NCBI GenBank assembly: GCA_964588705.1
Contig: CAZPQV010000006.1
Coordinates: forward strand, 1-64,000
Direction of reading: 5' to 3'
Length of the DNA: 64,000 nt
DNA from: CAZPQV01 sp964588705
Lineage (GTDB): Bacteria > Bacteroidota > Bacteroidia > Flavobacteriales > Weeksellaceae
In this document: piece by piece, positions 15,703-25,731 of the stretch
Position numbering within the stretch: position 1 is the stretch's first letter
Layout of the letters: each line of letters starts with the position of its first letter
The notes under the pieces: model-generated
Database searches by the model: none
Told to the model about the DNA's origin: nothing
What the model saw: the letters and a program-made list of their open reading frames with translations, nothing else
Position numbers and translations under genes: made by a program

Positions 15703-18573
15703 TCAAAGCCTTACTTTAAAAGTAATCCGGCAGCCCTTATCGAGATTCTGAACAATATACTGGCCTGAAATTTCGCGCATCCGGTAGTTCATATTTGTCA
15801 ATCCGTTGCCCTCTTGTATTTCTTTGGGAAAGCCGTTACCGTTGTCTTCCACTTCTACAATCAAAAGATTGCTTTTCTGCTCAAATTTTACAGTGATTTC
15901 CGAGGCATTGCTGTGTTTATAACAGTTATTGAAAACCTCCTTCAAAGCGAGATAAAGGTTCCTTCTCTTTTCGGTAGAAATTGGAGTTTCGTTCTTAACA
16001 TTCAGGATTTTTGAAGTGAATTTAATTTTAGTCCTCGAAAAGAATTTCTCTCCATAATTCGTTATATATTTAATGAAATTTCCAAGATTATCATTCCCGG
16101 AATTTAAACTCCAGAGGATCTCACGCATCGAAGTATTCATATCATCAGATGTCTTCAGAAGTTCATCTAAATCGTGCTGAACATCATGATCGCTCACTTT
16201 ATGTTTTAAGAATTCGGCCTGTAATTTAAGCGCGGAAATCCCGGCGCCCAGATCATCGTGCATATCCTGTGAAATGCGTTCGCGTTCACGTTTCAGCATA
16301 TTTTCATTTCGCATTTCAGCATCGAAAACCTTTTTCTGTAACCGAAGTTTTTTTCGAGACCGGAAAACCACAAACGAGCTGAACAACAAACCTCCGAAAA
16401 TTAACCAAACCTCATTATACTGATAAAAATGAAGCGATTTCCCAATGGTTATATGATAAGGAGCGCTCGCGATATTGTTGTTTTTATTGATGGTTCTCAG
16501 GTAAATATCATGTGATCTTCCGGTAACCTGAACGTTCAGCACATTATCATCAATCTCCGTCCAGGAGCCATTATTATTGGTAGAATATTGAATTTTAGAG
16601 CTGCTGCCGGTGTAATCGACATAAGAAACAAAAAAAGAAATATTATGCTGATTTTTGTTCAGATGAATGTTGCTGCTGTTTGGAACGACCTGTCCATCAA
16701 TAGTCGTTTGAATCACAATTGGCTTTACATCCTCGGTGATCGGAACATAGCTGTCCGGAACAATTGAAACGCCTGCTTTCGTGGCAATATATGCCTCATT
16801 TTTATGAACTTCAATACTGTTGATTTTATCGGAAGCCAATCCGTTGAAAGAAGTAATAAACACCGGATTTTGTAATATCTCGGGCGTGCTGAAATTAATT
16901 TCGCACCGGAAAACCCCTTCGCCACTGGTTCCTACCCAAATTTTATTATTATGAACTTTAATGGTTTTGAAATTTTTCTGCTTCAAAAAATTAAAGTTCA
17001 GTTCTTTTAAATATTGGTCGTTTCTGTAAATATGAATTACTCCTTTTTCCGTGGAAACCCAAAGCAAATTTGAAACCGAAAAATCGATATCGGTAATGAA
17101 ATCATTCTTAAAGCGTGATGATTCCGGAAGTTTTGTTATCAGTCCCGTCTTTGGGTCGTAACTGAATATTTCGTCTGCTGTAGTAAAGTAATATTTATCA
17201 TTTCCTTTAAGTAAATTAATAATTCTAAAATTTCTTTTGGAAACCTTCTCAATTTTATCAGTTTGCAGATTCATTATAAACAAACCTACATTCGTTCCCA
17301 AGAGCAGATGTTTTTCATCCATTTTAACTGATGATTTTATAGAAGAAAATCCGAAATCTGATGAAGAAATTATTTTTGAAGAATTTTTAATAATAAAGTG
17401 CTCCGAAAGCACATAAGTATTGTTTCCTGACACAACCACATTATTCACACGCATATTTCGCAGTCGGCTGAATTTCCTTTTTACATCAAACCACTGCTGA
17501 TTATTTTTAATCACCTCTCCATAATAGTTTCCAACAAAAACGTCCTGATTATTAAATGAAACAAACTGAAAGTTCTGGTTTTCAACACCCCTGATTTCCG
17601 GATTTCTGATGGCACTTTTTTTAAAGAGATACAGTCCGTTTTCGCGGGTTCCGATCCATACATTATCTTTTGTGTCAACAAATAAAGTATTGGGTAAAAC
17701 GTTCAGCTTAAAATGTCTTACGATTTTAAAATCATCAAAACTCACTGAGTTTATAACATTGTTTTTTGTAACAAAATTGATGTTATCTTTATTGTATGAG
17801 AGTAAAAATATATCAGAATCGGCCCTTAAAGAATCAGCTTTCACGGTGCCGTCTTTTTTAATCTGAAAGCGGTGGATCCACTCGTCTTCCCCATAGCAGA
17901 TTAGAGAATTGTGGTGTAAAAACGAGTAAACCGGTTTATAATTTAAGCGAAAACTAACCTGAGATTTTTTTGCTTTATGCAAAATATTTAATTCCAATTT
18001 CCCGTCTTTGTAAAAATAACTTTCCAAAAAAATATCAGAATCCGGAATTTTTTTGATTTCACTTCGTGGATGGAGTACAATTTTATTTCCGATTTCAATA
18101 ATATCATCAATCCCTTTCGAAATATATGATTCGCTGCCGAGTTCGTATTTAAAAGTACGCAGCCCTCTGAAAGATTCCTGATGATTTGAGTAGGTTTCAA
18201 AACGGTTGAAATCATTGAGGAAATACGAAACAGGTTTCATATAACTGTTCGCCCAAATTCTGCCGTTTTTTCCTTTAAAAATCTGAATTACGTCGTTGGA
18301 AGGCAGTCCTTCAGCGATAGAATATTTGTAAAACTTTGTACCATCGAACCGCGCCACACCATTATCGGTAGCAATCCACAAAAAACCGTTTTCATCCTGT
18401 GTAATATCGTACACAAGATTACTTGGAAGGCCGCTGTTTTCGTCAAAAATTTTAATTAAAGAATATGCTCCACTATCGGTATCCAAAACCGCTTTTCTAT
18501 CCGAGCCAATGTCCGGATACTGTGCCAATAGATTAATTGAAAAAATCAGAAAAAATAGATTTCTTATTTTCAA
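15703..18573 (-). CDS. Beta-propeller sensor histidine kinase (HisKA_3)
   Basis: The product has 956 residues. A signal peptide (residues 1-18) precedes a long periplasmic sensor of repeated propeller blades (about 35-600; DENGFLWIATDNGVARFDG, TKDNVWIGTRENGLYLF, NKIWVGTSGEGVFRC) and a Y_Y_Y-type domain (about 620-700). A transmembrane helix at about 717-737 is followed by a HisKA_3 dimerisation domain with phospho-His 772 (ERISQDMHDDLGAG) and a HATPase_c domain (NNCYKHSNASEI, VEDNGNGFP). In form it is half of a hybrid sensor without AraC output. The start is a TTG, since an in-frame TAA lies just upstream. The cognate regulator gene is 51 nt upstream. Ligand unknown; such propellers often sense glycans or cell-surface stress. 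Confidence 0.9.
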   Translation of the reverse strand: MKIRNLFFLIFSINLLAQYPDIGSDRKAVLDTDSGAYSLIKIFDENSGLPSNLVYDITQDENGFLWIATDNGVARFDGTKFYKYSIAEGLPSNDVIQIFKGKNGRIWANSYMKPVSYFLNDFNRFETYSNHQESFRGLRTFKYELGSESYISKGIDDIIEIGNKIVLHPRSEIKKIPDSDIFLESYFYKDGKLELNILHKAKKSQVSFRLNYKPVYSFLHHNSLICYGEDEWIHRFQIKKDGTVKADSLRADSDIFLLSYNKDNINFVTKNNVINSVSFDDFKIVRHFKLNVLPNTLFVDTKDNVWIGTRENGLYLFKKSAIRNPEIRGVENQNFQFVSFNNQDVFVGNYYGEVIKNNQQWFDVKRKFSRLRNMRVNNVVVSGNNTYVLSEHFIIKNSSKIISSSDFGFSSIKSSVKMDEKHLLLGTNVGLFIMNLQTDKIEKVSKRNFRIINLLKGNDKYYFTTADEIFSYDPKTGLITKLPESSRFKNDFITDIDFSVSNLLWVSTEKGVIHIYRNDQYLKELNFNFLKQKNFKTIKVHNNKIWVGTSGEGVFRCEINFSTPEILQNPVFITSFNGLASDKINSIEVHKNEAYIATKAGVSIVPDSYVPITEDVKPIVIQTTIDGQVVPNSSNIHLNKNQHNISFFVSYVDYTGSSSKIQYSTNNNGSWTEIDDNVLNVQVTGRSHDIYLRTINKNNNIASAPYHITIGKSLHFYQYNEVWLIFGGLLFSSFVVFRSRKKLRLQKKVFDAEMRNENMLKRERERISQDMHDDLGAGISALKLQAEFLKHKVSDHDVQHDLDELLKTSDDMNTSMREILWSLNSGNDNLGNFIKYITNYGEKFFSRTKIKFTSKILNVKNETPISTEKRRNLYLALKEVFNNCYKHSNASEITVKFEQKSNLLIVEVEDNGNGFPKEIQEGNGLTNMNYRMREISGQYIVQNLDKGCRITFKVRL

Positions 18574-18624
18574 TATTTAGAGTGTTATGGTTTTGTTTTT
18601 ATAGAGCACTGTCAAAATCCCAAG

Positions 18625-19254
18625 TCATCGGGATTTATTCAGAAAGTTTATGGCTTCAATCCGGTTATTTACATGCAGTTTTCGGTAGATATTCCCGATG
18701 TGCTTCTTCACCGTATCGAGCGTAACATTTTTTTCTGCCGCTATTTCCTTATACTGCAATCCTTCTGAAAGCAGGTTCAGAATTTCTTTCTCGGTTTTTG
18801 TAAGGTCTTCAATCGCATTAATTTCCTCTTTTTTTTGGTGAAAATAATGCAAAACACGTTTAGCAATCGTAAAACTCATTGGTGCGCCACCTTTATAAAT
18901 CTCCTTTATAAACATGATGATCTTACTCATGCTGTCACCTTTTACCAAATATCCTGAAGCTCCCGCTTTTAGAGATTTGAAAATATTTTCGTCATTCTCA
19001 AAACTGGTACACATCATAAATTTGGTATCAGGCATGGATTCTTTCAGTACAGAAATAACGTCATAACCATACATGAACGGCATTTTAATATCCATCAAAA
19101 CAACGTCCGGCATCATTCCGGGAAGTTTTTTCACGGCATCATTTCCGTCGTAGATTTGCCCCACACAATGCAGATCTACATCAAAATCAATGATTTTCTT
19201 TAAGGCATTACTGTAATGTTGCTCGTCTTCAACAATAGCGACTCTGATTGGCAT
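18625..19254 (-). CDS. NarL/FixJ-type response regulator
   Basis: The product has 209 residues: a receiver domain (about 3-120) with the acidic pair EDE, phospho-acceptor Asp in VVLMDIKMPFM, Thr/Ser in MMCTSF and Lys in GYLVKG, and a LuxR-type HTH at about 145-205 (LTKTEKEILNLLSEGLQYKEIA, TVKKHIGNIYRKL). It is the first gene of the operon with the propeller kinase, its obvious partner. An imperfect inverted repeat at 19301-19328, about 50 nt upstream, may be its autoregulatory site. Confidence 0.92.
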   Translation of the reverse strand: MPIRVAIVEDEQHYSNALKKIIDFDVDLHCVGQIYDGNDAVKKLPGMMPDVVLMDIKMPFMYGYDVISVLKESMPDTKFMMCTSFENDENIFKSLKAGASGYLVKGDSMSKIIMFIKEIYKGGAPMSFTIAKRVLHYFHQKKEEINAIEDLTKTEKEILNLLSEGLQYKEIAAEKNVTLDTVKKHIGNIYRKLHVNNRIEAINFLNKSR

Positions 19255-19300
19255 AAAAAGTTTTTAAGTGTTAACAAAATTCACCAAAATCAAACCTTAT

Positions 19301-19328
19301 AAAAAATTACACTTTTGTGTGATTTTTT
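19301..19328. repeat. Element flanking the kinase-regulator operon, copy B
   Basis: AATTACAC-TTTT-GTGTGATT is an 8-bp inverted repeat with one mismatch, inside A and T runs. It lies about 50 nt upstream of the response regulator start and matches copy A at 15667-15695. A candidate operator. Confidence 0.55.
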
Positions 19329-19481
19329 ACATTCATACCATTTCTTTCATTTTGATTTTTAAATTTAATAAATTGTTTTCAATAATTATCATTATTACCA
19401 TCAATTTAATAAAACATTGAAAATTATATATTTTCAACATACACTTAGACCCTTATTCCCTCAAATCTTCTCAATTTTTCA

Positions 19482-19489
19482 TAAATTTG
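19482..19489 (+). promoter_or_regulatory. -7 promoter element of glnS
   Basis: TAAATTTG fits TAnnTTTG and lies 19 nt before the ATG. A matching -33 TTG is not clear. Confidence 0.45.
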
Positions 19490-19508
19490 TGCCTCAATTA
19501 ATTCTGCA

Positions 19509-21182
19509 ATGGAAGAAGAAAAAAAATCCCTCAATTTTATTGAACAAATTATAGAAGATGACTTGGCAAAAGGTCTGGACAGAAACCAACTGCGTTTCCG
19601 TTTTCCGCCGGAGCCAAACGGTTATCTTCATATTGGTCACACAAAAGCCATCTGTATAAATTTCGGTTTGGGAGAGAAATACAATGCTCCTGTAAACCTT
19701 CGTTTTGATGATACCAATCCTGAAAAAGAAGAGCAGGAATTTGTAGATTCCATTAAAACCGACGTGGCTTGGCTTGGCTTTAAATGGGATAAAGAACTTT
19801 ATGCCTCCGATTATTTCGACCAATTGTACGAATGGGCCGTTGAAATGATTAAGGAAGGAAAAGCATATGTGGACGAACAATCTTCTGAAGTGATTACCGA
19901 ACAGCGTAAAAACCCAACCGAAGATGGTGTGGAAAGTCATTACAGAAACCGTCCGATTGAAGAATCACTGGAATTATTCGAAAGAATGAAAAACGGTGAA
20001 TTTGAGGAAGGTTCGATGTCTCTTCGTGCAAAAATAGATATGACATCGCCCAATATGAACATGCGCGATCCGGTAATGTATCGTATTTTGAAACGCCCTC
20101 ATCACAGAACCGGAGACACTTGGAAAATCTATCCAATGTACGACTGGGCGCACGGTCAGAGCGATTATATCGAGCAGATTTCACACTCGCTTTGTTCTTT
20201 GGAATTTGAAAATCACCGACCGCTTTATGATTGGTATCTGGATCAGGTTTATGATGAAAATCTGGTAAGAAACAAGCAGAGAGAATTTGCGAGAATGAAC
20301 GTTTCTTACATGATTACTTCGAAAAGAAAACTTCAGAAACTGGTGAATGAAGGATTGGTTACAGGCTGGGACGATCCAAGAATGCCAACCGTTTCCGGAT
20401 TGAGAAGAAAAGGTTATACACCGGCTTCTATCCGCAATTTCATCGACAGAGTTGGGGTGGCAAAAAGAGAGAACCTTATTGATATTCAGCTGCTGGAGTT
20501 TTTCGTTCGTGAAGATTTGAATAAGATTGCTAAGCGTGTGATGACGGTTGTTGATCCTGTAAAACTCATCATCGAAAACTATCCCGAGGACAATGAAGAA
20601 TGGCTGGAAACCGAAAATAATCCTGAGGATGAAAATGCAGGCACGAGAGAAATTCCGTTCAGCAGAGAGCTTTATATCGAAAGAGAAGACTTTAAGGAAG
20701 AAGCCAATAATAAATTTTTCCGTCTGAAACTTGGTGGAGAAGTACGTTTGAAATCGGCCTATATCATCAAAGCAGAACGCGTAGAAAAAGACGAAAACGG
20801 AGAAATTACCACCATTTACGCAACTTACGATGCCGACAGCAAATCCGGAAGTGGCACCGAAGCGAGCTTAAGAAAAGTAAAAGGAACGTTGCATTGGGTT
20901 TCCGCCAAACACGCGATTCCGGTAGAAGTGAGAATTTACGAAAGACTGTTCACGGTAGAACAACCGGATGCCGAGAAAGAAGCTGATTTTACAGAATTCA
21001 TCAACCCGGAATCTTTGAAAACTGTTCAGGGATTTGCGGAGCCATCGCTGAAAGAGGTGGAAATTGGAGAGCCTTTACAGTTCCAGAGAATCGGTTATTT
21101 TACGAAAGATAAAGATTCTACAGAAGATAAACTGGTGTTTAACAGAACCGTCACACTAAAAGACAGTTACAAACCAGAATAA
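19509..21182 (+). CDS. glnS: Glutaminyl-tRNA synthetase
   Basis: The product has 557 residues, the usual bacterial GlnRS length. It charges tRNA-Gln. The class I HIGH motif is seen in RFPPEPNGYLHIGHTKA (about residues 31-48), and the KMSKS equivalent is MITSKRKL. The tRNA-contacting DPVMYRI and PTVSGLRRKGYTP segments and the C-terminal anticodon-binding barrels are present. It stands alone with a strong terminator. A direct GlnRS means glutaminyl-tRNA need not depend on transamidation in this organism. Confidence 0.96.
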   Translation: MEEEKKSLNFIEQIIEDDLAKGLDRNQLRFRFPPEPNGYLHIGHTKAICINFGLGEKYNAPVNLRFDDTNPEKEEQEFVDSIKTDVAWLGFKWDKELYASDYFDQLYEWAVEMIKEGKAYVDEQSSEVITEQRKNPTEDGVESHYRNRPIEESLELFERMKNGEFEEGSMSLRAKIDMTSPNMNMRDPVMYRILKRPHHRTGDTWKIYPMYDWAHGQSDYIEQISHSLCSLEFENHRPLYDWYLDQVYDENLVRNKQREFARMNVSYMITSKRKLQKLVNEGLVTGWDDPRMPTVSGLRRKGYTPASIRNFIDRVGVAKRENLIDIQLLEFFVREDLNKIAKRVMTVVDPVKLIIENYPEDNEEWLETENNPEDENAGTREIPFSRELYIEREDFKEEANNKFFRLKLGGEVRLKSAYIIKAERVEKDENGEITTIYATYDADSKSGSGTEASLRKVKGTLHWVSAKHAIPVEVRIYERLFTVEQPDAEKEADFTEFINPESLKTVQGFAEPSLKEVEIGEPLQFQRIGYFTKDKDSTEDKLVFNRTVTLKDSYKPE

Positions 21183-21186
21183 ATGA

Positions 21187-21219
21187 AATCAGAGTGTTTT
21201 TGCACTCTGATTTTTTTTA
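21187..21219 (+). terminator. Terminator after glnS
   Basis: A perfect 10-bp stem AATCAGAGTG/CACTCTGATT followed by eight T. Confidence 0.85.
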
Positions 21220-21425
21220 GACCTTACCTGAAATAAAGATTTCGTTTTTCAACCTTGTGACCACTTCTGAATATAATTTTCTAATGTTGTTGAACAGTCT
21301 TGACATTTTAATTTCTCTTTATTAACCAAAGTTAGTCAGTTCACCGCCATTCTAATTTAAGGGATTATTAATTTTACTTTAACTCATACTTTTCCTTTAG
21401 GATAATTTGCTAATTTTACAAAGCA

Positions 21426-23459
21426 ATGCCGGGAAAAAACTTACTCTTTCTTCTGCTTTTTCTGTTCTTTTGTTCCGTTTCGGGGCAAAGTGATAGCACT
21501 GCTCTAATTGCCGAAGTAACGATTGATGCTTACAAAAAACCGACAAAATTTATGACCTCAACAAAGTCGGTTGCAGTCTCCGGAAGTATTTTTCAGAATC
21601 AGAATAATCCCGACAGACTTTTAGAAAGTCTCAATCTTTTGCCCGGTACCAAAATGGAAGAACGCTCACCCGGAAGCTACCGTCTTTCGGTTCGTGGCAG
21701 CACTTTGCGATCGCCTTTCGGTGTGCGAAATATCAAAATTTATCTTGATGATTTCATCCTTTCCGATGCTACAGGAAATACTTACTTAAATTTAATTGAT
21801 CCAGAACTCATTAGCAGAACCGAAATTTATAAAGGTACGGAAAGCGGAGATTTCGGAGCCGTAACCGGAGGAACCGCATTGTTGAAAACTTCAGATTTGG
21901 AAACTAAAACCTTAGGTTTAAATGCCGGAAGTTATGGTCTTTTCAAAGAAAGTCTGAATTATTCCAAGAATTTTGGAAAACATTTTTTACAGGCCTTTCA
22001 AAGTTATCACACCACGGATTCTTATCGTGAACAGTCGGCTTTGAACCGGAAAAGTTTTTTTCTGAAAGACCGCTGGAATTATCTTGAAAATCATCAGTTG
22101 AACTTCATGTTGCTTTTCACAGATTTGCATTACGAAACTCCGGGCGGACTCACTTTAGCACAAATGCAAGCCAAAAGAAAGCAGTCGAGACCTGCGACTT
22201 CTGCCCTTCCGGGTGCAACTGAACAGAATGCAGGAATCTACAACAAAACTATTCTTGCCGGTATTTCACATCAGTTTCCATTGTCTGAAAATCTTTCTCA
22301 TTTTCTCGTTCTGCAAGGTGCTTATACCGATTTACGAAATCCGTTTATTACCAATTACGAAAAGAGGTTTGAGAATAATTACGTTTTGAGAACCCATCTT
22401 AATTTTGAAAAAAATATTGAAAACTGGTTTCTGCAAACAAGATTGGGCATGGAATACGGTTTCAATAATGGTATTGTTAAAAATTATGATAACAACTTTG
22501 GAACACCGGCAGATCCACAGAATTTTGATGATATAAAAACCAACAGTGGATTTGTTTTTCTCTCACAAAAAGCCAATTTCAAAGAAAATTTGTTCATGGA
22601 GGCTTCGTTGAGTTTGAATTCCATGAAGTATGAATGGCAGAATCTTTACCCAAATATTGAAAGCGGAAGCAGGAAGTTTGAAGATCAATGGTTGCCAAAT
22701 TTTGGAATTTTGTGGTTATTAAAAGACGGTTTTTCTGTTCGTGGGAAAATTGGGAAAGGCAGTTCAGCACCAACTTCTGAGGAAATCCGTTCATCCACGC
22801 AACAGATTAATCTCAACCTTGCTCCGGAATATGGCTGGAATAAGGAAATTGGAATTCGAAAACAGTTTGGAAATGCTCTTTTTCTGGAGGGGAATTACTT
22901 TGATTTCCGGTTGCAGGATGCGATCGTAAGGCGCCAAAACGAAAACGGACAGGAGTATTTTGTGAACGCGGGAGGAACCGTTCAGAAAGGTTTTGAAATG
23001 ATTGCTGAAACCAGGAATTTCACTTTAAATTCAAAAATTCTGAATCAAATAAAATTCTGGTTTTCGGGAAGTTTTTATGATTTTAAGTTTAAGAATTATA
23101 AAAGAAACGATAATGATTACTCGGGAAACCAAATTACAGGAACACCTTCAACAATGTTGCAGAGCTTGATTAATCTGAAGTTTTTCGACACTGTTTTCGT
23201 AGATTATTCTAACTTTTACACTTCAAAAATATATCTTAATGATGCCAATTCTGCGGAAAGCGAACCCAGTTTTGTCGGAAATATTGTGCTCAGATATCCT
23301 TTAGAATTTGAAAAAATGAAACTTAATTTTCATCTTCAAATTCAAAATTTATTCAATACCGATTATGTTTTGGGATACGACATCAATGCATTTGGTGGGA
23401 GATTTTACAATCCGGCTGCATTAAGGAATTTTAATCTCGGAATGAGCGTAAATTTTTGA
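21426..23459 (+). CDS. TonB-dependent receptor
   Basis: The product has 677 residues with signal peptide (FLLLFLFFCSVSGQ). The plug domain (about 45-155) holds RLLESLNLLPGTKMEERSPG, YRLSVRGSTLRSPFGVR and DPELISRTEIYKGTESG. The rest is a 22-strand barrel ending in aromatic strands (LRNFNLGMSVNF, terminal Phe). No carboxypeptidase-like N-terminal extension is present, so it belongs to the siderophore/vitamin-type receptors rather than to SusC. The cupin lipoprotein gene follows 49 nt downstream. The substrate cannot be read. Confidence 0.9.
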   Translation: MPGKNLLFLLLFLFFCSVSGQSDSTALIAEVTIDAYKKPTKFMTSTKSVAVSGSIFQNQNNPDRLLESLNLLPGTKMEERSPGSYRLSVRGSTLRSPFGVRNIKIYLDDFILSDATGNTYLNLIDPELISRTEIYKGTESGDFGAVTGGTALLKTSDLETKTLGLNAGSYGLFKESLNYSKNFGKHFLQAFQSYHTTDSYREQSALNRKSFFLKDRWNYLENHQLNFMLLFTDLHYETPGGLTLAQMQAKRKQSRPATSALPGATEQNAGIYNKTILAGISHQFPLSENLSHFLVLQGAYTDLRNPFITNYEKRFENNYVLRTHLNFEKNIENWFLQTRLGMEYGFNNGIVKNYDNNFGTPADPQNFDDIKTNSGFVFLSQKANFKENLFMEASLSLNSMKYEWQNLYPNIESGSRKFEDQWLPNFGILWLLKDGFSVRGKIGKGSSAPTSEEIRSSTQQINLNLAPEYGWNKEIGIRKQFGNALFLEGNYFDFRLQDAIVRRQNENGQEYFVNAGGTVQKGFEMIAETRNFTLNSKILNQIKFWFSGSFYDFKFKNYKRNDNDYSGNQITGTPSTMLQSLINLKFFDTVFVDYSNFYTSKIYLNDANSAESEPSFVGNIVLRYPLEFEKMKLNFHLQIQNLFNTDYVLGYDINAFGGRFYNPAALRNFNLGMSVNF

Positions 23460-23508
23460 TTATCAGTAATATTTTTCGTATTTTATAAGAAATCGAAAAC
23501 TAAAAGTA

Positions 23509-24033
23509 ATGAAGAAATTTATCGCAATTGGAATTTTGGCAATGCTCGTTGGTTGCAGCAAGGCCAATGAAAATCAAAACGCAGCAGAATCAGTTGCCGA
23601 AACGCCAAAAGCCACCATTGAGCTGAAAGATTACGGCGCCGAACCATTTACAGTGGACATTGATGCCGTAACCAAGCAAAACGACAACTTCCGTACCACT
23701 TTATGGACCGGAAAGAACCTGCAAGTGACGCTGATGTCGATTCCCGCAGGTGGAGAGGTAGGTTTGGAACAACATAATGAACTGGATCAGTTTTTGAGAA
23801 TTGAAGAAGGAGAAGGAACCGTTTTTATGGGAGACTCTGCTGAGAATTTGAGTTTTGAGCAAAAAGTGGAAGACGACTTTTCGATTATGGTGCCTGCCGG
23901 AAAATGGCATAATATCAAAAATACCGGAAATGGTCCGTTGAAACTGTACTCCATCTATTCGCCGCCGGTGCATCCGCATGGAACGGTGCATAAAACAAAA
24001 GCCGAATCTGATGCAGATGAGCATGATCATTAA
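23509..24033 (+). CDS. Cupin-domain lipoprotein
   Basis: The product has 174 residues; a lipobox ends in MLVGC (Cys 16). The core is a single cupin: IPAGGEVGLEQHNELDQFLRIEEGEG supplies the first motif (G...H...E), and VPAGKWHNIKNTGNGPLKLYSIY the second (PAGxxH). The C-terminus is His-rich (HPHGTVHKT, DEHDH), consistent with metal binding. A cupin at the cell surface or in the periplasm next to a TonB receptor could bind or modify a metal or small ligand; that link is inferred from position. No enzyme activity can be assigned. Confidence 0.85.
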   Translation: MKKFIAIGILAMLVGCSKANENQNAAESVAETPKATIELKDYGAEPFTVDIDAVTKQNDNFRTTLWTGKNLQVTLMSIPAGGEVGLEQHNELDQFLRIEEGEGTVFMGDSAENLSFEQKVEDDFSIMVPAGKWHNIKNTGNGPLKLYSIYSPPVHPHGTVHKTKAESDADEHDH

Positions 24034-24034
24034 A

Positions 24035-24065
24035 TAAAAAAGTCCTGAAAAAATCAGGACTTTTT
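24035..24065 (+). terminator. Bidirectional terminator
   Basis: Stem AGTCCTGA/TCAGGACT with a short loop, flanked by A- and T-runs. It serves the cupin gene and overlaps the stop of the convergent ypdA. Confidence 0.8.
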
Positions 24066-25025
24066 CTTTGCAAGAATATTATTAATAATGATTTCCGCGT
24101 GAATTCTGGAATTTTCAATGAACCACAAATGTGTGTCTTTTCCTCCACAGACCACTCCAGCCAAGTAAAGATTTTCGACGTTGGTTTCCATCGTGTTAGG
24201 ATTGTACACCGGATTTAACTGATCACCCTTTAGTTTGATTCCTGAGTTTTTCAGAAATTCAAAATCAGGAAGATAGCCCGTCATAGCCAATACAAAATCG
24301 TTCTCTACTTCCTTCGTCTCTCCTTTTTCGTCTATGAAAACCACCGACTTCTCTTTAATCTCAATGATTTCAGAATTGAAATAAGCCTGAATGCTTCCTT
24401 CGGCAATCCGGTTTTCGATATCGGGTTTTACCCAATATTTCACGCTGTCGGAAATTTTATCCGACTTAATGATCATTGTGACCTCTGCCCCTTTTCTGTA
24501 AGTTTCCAAAGCAGCATCTACTGCCGAATTGCTTGCACCAACCACCACGATTTTCTGTTTTGCGTAGGGATAAGGCTCGGTATAATAATGCTTTACTTTA
24601 GATAAATTTTCACCGGGAACATTCATCAGATTTGGAATATCATAGAAACCCGTTGCAATGATAACATTTTTTGCTTGGTAATTTTCTTTACCCGTTTCAA
24701 TAAAAAATAACTCATCAGATTTTGACACTTTCAAAACCTTTTCATAAAGCTGAATATTGAGTTCCTTATGTCTGGCGATTCCCTGATAATATTCCAACGC
24801 TTCCTGACGCCCCGGTTTTGGTGCAGCCGAAATAAACGGAATTCCTGCAATCTCCAACTTCTCGGAAGTGGAGAAAAACCGCATATACAATGGGTAATTG
24901 TAAAGTGAATTCACAATGGTGCCTTTTTCAATGATGATATAATTGAGATTGTTTTTTTGTGCTTCCAATCCGCAGTTCAGTCCGATTGGTCCACCACCGA
25001 TGATAAGAATATCGAGAATGTTCAT
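24054..25025 (-). CDS. ypdA: YpdA-family (bacillithiol disulfide reductase-like) flavoprotein
   Basis: The product has 323 residues from ATG 25025 (MNILDILIIGGGPIGLNCGLEA). The frame stays open 62 codons further, but that part is not protein-like and the FAD-binding GGGPIG motif belongs at the N-terminus. A second dinucleotide site is VVVGASNSAVDAAL (about 155-170, NADPH). The family lacks the CxxC of thioredoxin reductase, and I see none in the central part. YpdA reduces bacillithiol disulfide, and bacillithiol occurs in many Bacteroidota. It is cytoplasmic and ends convergently with the cupin gene. Confidence 0.85.
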   Translation of the reverse strand: MNILDILIIGGGPIGLNCGLEAQKNNLNYIIIEKGTIVNSLYNYPLYMRFFSTSEKLEIAGIPFISAAPKPGRQEALEYYQGIARHKELNIQLYEKVLKVSKSDELFFIETGKENYQAKNVIIATGFYDIPNLMNVPGENLSKVKHYYTEPYPYAKQKIVVVGASNSAVDAALETYRKGAEVTMIIKSDKISDSVKYWVKPDIENRIAEGSIQAYFNSEIIEIKEKSVVFIDEKGETKEVENDFVLAMTGYLPDFEFLKNSGIKLKGDQLNPVYNPNTMETNVENLYLAGVVCGGKDTHLWFIENSRIHAEIIINNILAKKKS

Positions 25026-25095
25026 AATGCAAATGTAAGCTAATGTTATCATTAAGGTGTGATATTTGCTCACTTTAAGAAAAATTATAATCCTA

Positions 25096-25731
25096 ATGAA
25101 AAATCTATTCTTAATATTTTTCACATTGATTTTTCTAAACAGCAAAAATGAGAAGGCGAAAGTTAGTGAAAGTGTTGATTCTGATACAATAGCAGATTTT
25201 TCAGAAATCATTCCGGAAACAAAAACAGTTTCTAAAGAGAATATTTTGAAGCATCTTAATGATGAAATTATTGAATCATTAAAAGAAAAAAATTACGAAA
25301 AATTCACCTCTTTTATACACCCTGAAAAAGGAGTTCGTTTTTCTATGTATGCTTATGTAAATGCGGAGGAAAATAAAGTTTTCAGCCAAGAAGAATTTAG
25401 TAAATACATCAATACCAATATAAAATTTACTTTTGGAGAACGGGACGGAACCGGTGATTTATATATTATTTCTTTAAAAAAATATCTTGAAAACTGGGTA
25501 TTTAAAAGAGATTTCAGCAATGCAGAATTTCACCTAAATGAATTTAAAGGTCATGGAAACTCCTTAAACAATTTAAAGGAAGTTTACCCAAATTCAGATT
25601 TTACAGAAAATTACATTCCCGGCTCCGAAAAATATGGAGGTATGGATTGGAATTCATTAAGATTTGTTTTTGAAAAATTTGGAGAAAAATACTATCTGAT
25701 TGCCGTCATCAATGATGAATGGACGATTTAA
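25096..25731 (+). CDS. Exported protein of unknown function
   Basis: The product has 211 residues from ATG 25096; an upstream TTG in frame is less likely because the signal peptide (MKNLFLIFFTLIFLNS) begins at the ATG. The mature part includes KNYEKFTSFIHPEKGVRFSMYAYV, a segment seen in many Bacteroidetes hypothetical proteins with an NTF2-like flavour. It is divergent from ypdA (70 bp between starts) and its stop overlaps the stop of the large T9SS protein by 3 bases. Function unknown. Confidence 0.65.
   Translation: MKNLFLIFFTLIFLNSKNEKAKVSESVDSDTIADFSEIIPETKTVSKENILKHLNDEIIESLKEKNYEKFTSFIHPEKGVRFSMYAYVNAEENKVFSQEEFSKYINTNIKFTFGERDGTGDLYIISLKKYLENWVFKRDFSNAEFHLNEFKGHGNSLNNLKEVYPNSDFTENYIPGSEKYGGMDWNSLRFVFEKFGEKYYLIAVINDEWTI

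Noticed and set aside
24054..25211. Longer N-terminus for the YpdA-like protein
   Set aside because: The extra 62 residues overlap the divergent gene and precede the FAD-binding GGGPIG motif, which should be at the N-terminus.
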